Shown here in pieces: positions 62,175-64,000 of a DNA stretch of 64,000 bases; the stretch's first letter is position 1; each line of letters opens with the position of its first letter. This stretch comes from AC-32 sp963765785 (GTDB taxonomy: Bacteria; Actinomycetota; Thermoleophilia; Gaiellales; Gaiellaceae). The stretch is from NCBI GenBank assembly GCA_963765785.1, contig CAVXXW010000008.1, positions 1-64,000 on the forward strand. The letters are read 5' to 3'. The notes under the pieces were generated by a model. The model did not search any database and was not told the origin of the DNA. It saw only the letters and a list, made by a program, of their open reading frames with translations. Made by a program: the position numbers and the translations under genes.

Positions 62175-63601
62175 TGGCGACCCCGACGCAGGAGCTGCAC
62201 CGGCTCACGTCCTACGCGCCGCCGTGGGACAGCTGGGACCAGCCGCCCGACGACCCGCGGGCCGTCACGAGCTTCGAGCCGAACGACCTCGAAAGGCTGC
62301 CATGGTTCTACAAGCGCTACGAGCTCGAGCTGCCTCGCGTGCCGCTGCCGCGCGAGCTGCCTTCGACCGAGGCCTCGACGGTCGGGGTGCTCGCCGGATT
62401 TGTCGACGTGCCGAAGCGTGCGCTCGACCTGGCGCAGCTGGCGCGGGTGCTCTTCCTCGCGTCCGGCGTCGTGCGGACCACGGCCCGGCCGACCGCCGTG
62501 TGGCTCTTCCGTGCCGCCGGCTCGGCGGGCGCGCGCTTCCCGATCGAGCTCTACGTGGCGGTGCCCGACGGCAAGGCGCTGCCGGCCGGCGTGCACTGGT
62601 ACGACCCCGAGGCGCATGCGCTCGTGCAGATCGGGCCGCCACCGCGCGGCGGTGCGGTGACGGTCGTCTCGACGGGCGTCCCGTGGCGCACCGGCTGGCG
62701 CTACCGCGAGCGCGGCTACCGGCACGTCTACTGGGACTCGGGGACGATGCTCTCGCAGCTGCTCGCGGCGGCGGCGTCGGCAGGGATCGAGGCGGAGCTG
62801 TACACGCGCTTTCCGGACGGGCAGGTGACGTCGCTTGTCGGCGCCGACGGCGTGCACGAGTGGCCCGTCGCGCTGGTCGCGCTCGGCGGCGCGGCCCCGG
62901 CACTCGAGCCGTCCGGCGGCGCGGCGGCCGGCCGGGTCGACGCCGACCCGATCGAGTTCCCGCTCGTCACGTCGGCGCAGCGCGGCGGCGACCGGGACGA
63001 GCTAGGCGAGCCGTGGCCGTCGCGCGAGCCGGTCGAGGTGCCGCTGCAGGAGTCGCCGCCGGTCGAGACCGTGGTCTTGAGCCGCAGCTCGCAGCGTCGG
63101 ATGGACGCCTCGCGCGGGCTCTCCGGCGAGTTGCTGCGGACGGTGCTCGCCGCGGCCACGCGCGGGATCGACGTTCCTCACCGAGTCGTCGTCAACGACG
63201 TCGAAGGATTCGAGCCCGGCGTCTACCGCTGGCCCGAGCTCGCGCGTGCCGGCAACTTCCGGGAGGAGCTGTACCGCGTCGCTTTGGACCAGGGGCTCCC
63301 GCGCGACGCCGCGTTCGTCGTGATCGGCGTGACCGACGTCTCCGCGCTCGACGACCGCGAGTACCGCGAAGCGCAGCTGGCCGCAGGCCTCGTCGAGGGC
63401 CGCCTGCACCTGCTCGCCTACGCGCTCGAGGCGGGAGCGTCGGGGATGACGTTCCTCGACACCGACGTCCCGGGCCTGCTCGGCGAGCAGGTCGACACGC
63501 TGCTCTTCACGTGCGTCGGCGTCCCCGAATACGCCTCGAAGCGCGGCGGGCTTCCGGGCCGGCCCGAAGAGTTCCGTCAGGTCACGCCCCGCGCCGGCTA
63601 G
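62174..63601 (+). CDS. Tandem SagB-like nitroreductase-fold protein
   Basis: A 475-residue protein with two nitroreductase-like domains (about 1-240 and 275-475), matching the SagB/ThcOx dehydrogenase architecture. Domain 1 has LDLAQLARVLFLASGVVRTT and RFPIELYVAVPDGKALPAGVHWYDPEAHALVQIG. Domain 2 begins VVLSRSSQRRMDASRGLSGELLRTVLAAATRG, typical of the FMN-binding opening RRSxRxF. It ends with GLVEGRLHLLAYALEAGASGMTFLDTDV. The GTG at 62174 shares one base with the stop of the acyl-CoA dehydrogenase gene, so they are coupled. No azoline precursor or cyclodehydratase gene is present. Confidence 0.85.
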   Translation: MATPTQELHRLTSYAPPWDSWDQPPDDPRAVTSFEPNDLERLPWFYKRYELELPRVPLPRELPSTEASTVGVLAGFVDVPKRALDLAQLARVLFLASGVVRTTARPTAVWLFRAAGSAGARFPIELYVAVPDGKALPAGVHWYDPEAHALVQIGPPPRGGAVTVVSTGVPWRTGWRYRERGYRHVYWDSGTMLSQLLAAAASAGIEAELYTRFPDGQVTSLVGADGVHEWPVALVALGGAAPALEPSGGAAAGRVDADPIEFPLVTSAQRGGDRDELGEPWPSREPVEVPLQESPPVETVVLSRSSQRRMDASRGLSGELLRTVLAAATRGIDVPHRVVVNDVEGFEPGVYRWPELARAGNFREELYRVALDQGLPRDAAFVVIGVTDVSALDDREYREAQLAAGLVEGRLHLLAYALEAGASGMTFLDTDVPGLLGEQVDTLLFTCVGVPEYASKRGGLPGRPEEFRQVTPRAG

Positions 63602-64000
63602 GGAATCGGCGGCGCCGGGACGGCAGCCGCGGTTGGGCCGCGCTCATCCTCCACGTCCATCAGCCGCACGAGCAGCGGGGTCGCCGCGAGGATCGGGATG
63701 GCGCAGATCGGCCAGAGGATCTGGTAGCCGTTCGTCGCGCCGAGGTACGGCCGCGCCAAGTCGATCGCCAGCCCCGCGACCGGCGCGCCGATCAGCAGGC
63801 CGATGCCCTTCGTCGTCGTCGCGAGCCCCGAGGCCGCCCCGCGGTGCTGCTCGGGGACGATCTTGTAGAGCAGCCCCCACGCGAGCGTCATCACCGTGCC
63901 GCCGGCGATCGCGACCATTCCGATCGGGCCCAGATACCACGTGTGCCACGTCGTCGCGAGCCCGCCGACGAGGTAGCCGGTGCCGTAGACGAACGAGGCG
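63598..64000 (-). CDS. MFS transporter, C-terminal part (cut by window end)
   Basis: The last about 133 residues of a major facilitator, continuing past the window edge. Four hydrophobic helices are visible, with YKIVPEQHRGAASGLATTTKGIGLLIGAPVAGLAID between them, a typical C-domain loop (RGxASGL). The cytoplasmic tail is short (DVEDERGPTAAAVPAPPIP). The substrate is unknown. Its stop shares CTAG with the SagB-like gene. Confidence 0.8.
   Translation of the reverse strand, partial: ASFVYGTGYLVGGLATTWHTWYLGPIGMVAIAGGTVMTLAWGLLYKIVPEQHRGAASGLATTTKGIGLLIGAPVAGLAIDLARPYLGATNGYQILWPICAIPILAATPLLVRLMDVEDERGPTAAAVPAPPIP

Noticed and set aside
62174..63601. A thiazole/oxazole-modified peptide (RiPP) cluster
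   Set aside because: Only the SagB-like enzyme is present. I found no precursor peptide or YcaO-like gene around it.

Overview
The window is about 70% G+C by eye, with GTG starts common, genes packed end to end, and an actinobacterial gene order in the middle (tilS-hpt-ftsH ... folP-folB-folK ... coaX ... lysS). I infer a high-G+C Gram-positive (Actinomycetota), probably of the class Thermoleophilia. The class is an inference from gene content and style, not from a marker gene. I saw no rRNA, tRNA, CRISPR array, insertion sequence or prophage. No gene-free stretch exceeds about 300 bases.

Region 1 (about 0-24.4 kb) is a surface-polysaccharide locus. It holds an initiating sugar-phosphate transferase, a small LPFTG cell-wall-anchored protein, two O-antigen-ligase/polymerase-type membrane proteins, an NAD-dependent epimerase, a nucleotide-sugar dehydrogenase, six glycosyltransferases, a Wzx-type flippase, a Wzz/BY-kinase chain-length regulator, two deacetylase-like proteins, a methyltransferase and a secreted beta-helix protein. 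A decayed epimerase remnant lies inside it. Together these genes could make nucleotide sugars, assemble a lipid-linked repeat unit, flip it, polymerise it and trim it.

Region 2 (24.4-40 kb) is housekeeping: lysS, greA, dus, a hydrolase gene broken by a stop codon, coaX, folK, folB, folP, ftsH, hpt and tilS. Genes on the opposite strand interrupt it: a secreted subtilase, a heterodimeric ABC exporter pair and dus.

Region 3 (40-51 kb) mixes metabolism and envelope genes: a GNAT enzyme, purine nucleoside phosphorylase, a lipid kinase, an L,D-transpeptidase lipoprotein, a sirtuin, an APH-fold kinase, a thioesterase, a VanW protein and an archaeal-type ProRS. A proline-rich mini-ORF and a strong hairpin precede proS.

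Region 4 (51-64 kb) holds a putative TetR-operator-controlled acyl-CoA dehydrogenase/SDR pair, a DMT transporter, an MprF-like DUF2156 membrane protein, a secreted esterase, an enolase-like protein, a His/Gly-rich secreted protein, a third ligase-type protein, a second acyl-CoA dehydrogenase, a tandem SagB-like nitroreductase and the end of an MFS transporter.

Three window-wide features stand out. Many transcription-unit starts look leaderless, with TANNNT six to eight bases before the start codon and sometimes shared by two divergent genes. Seven of twelve convergent gene pairs end on one shared CTAG. Two genes appear to start with ATT, each overlapping the upstream stop codon in the same way.
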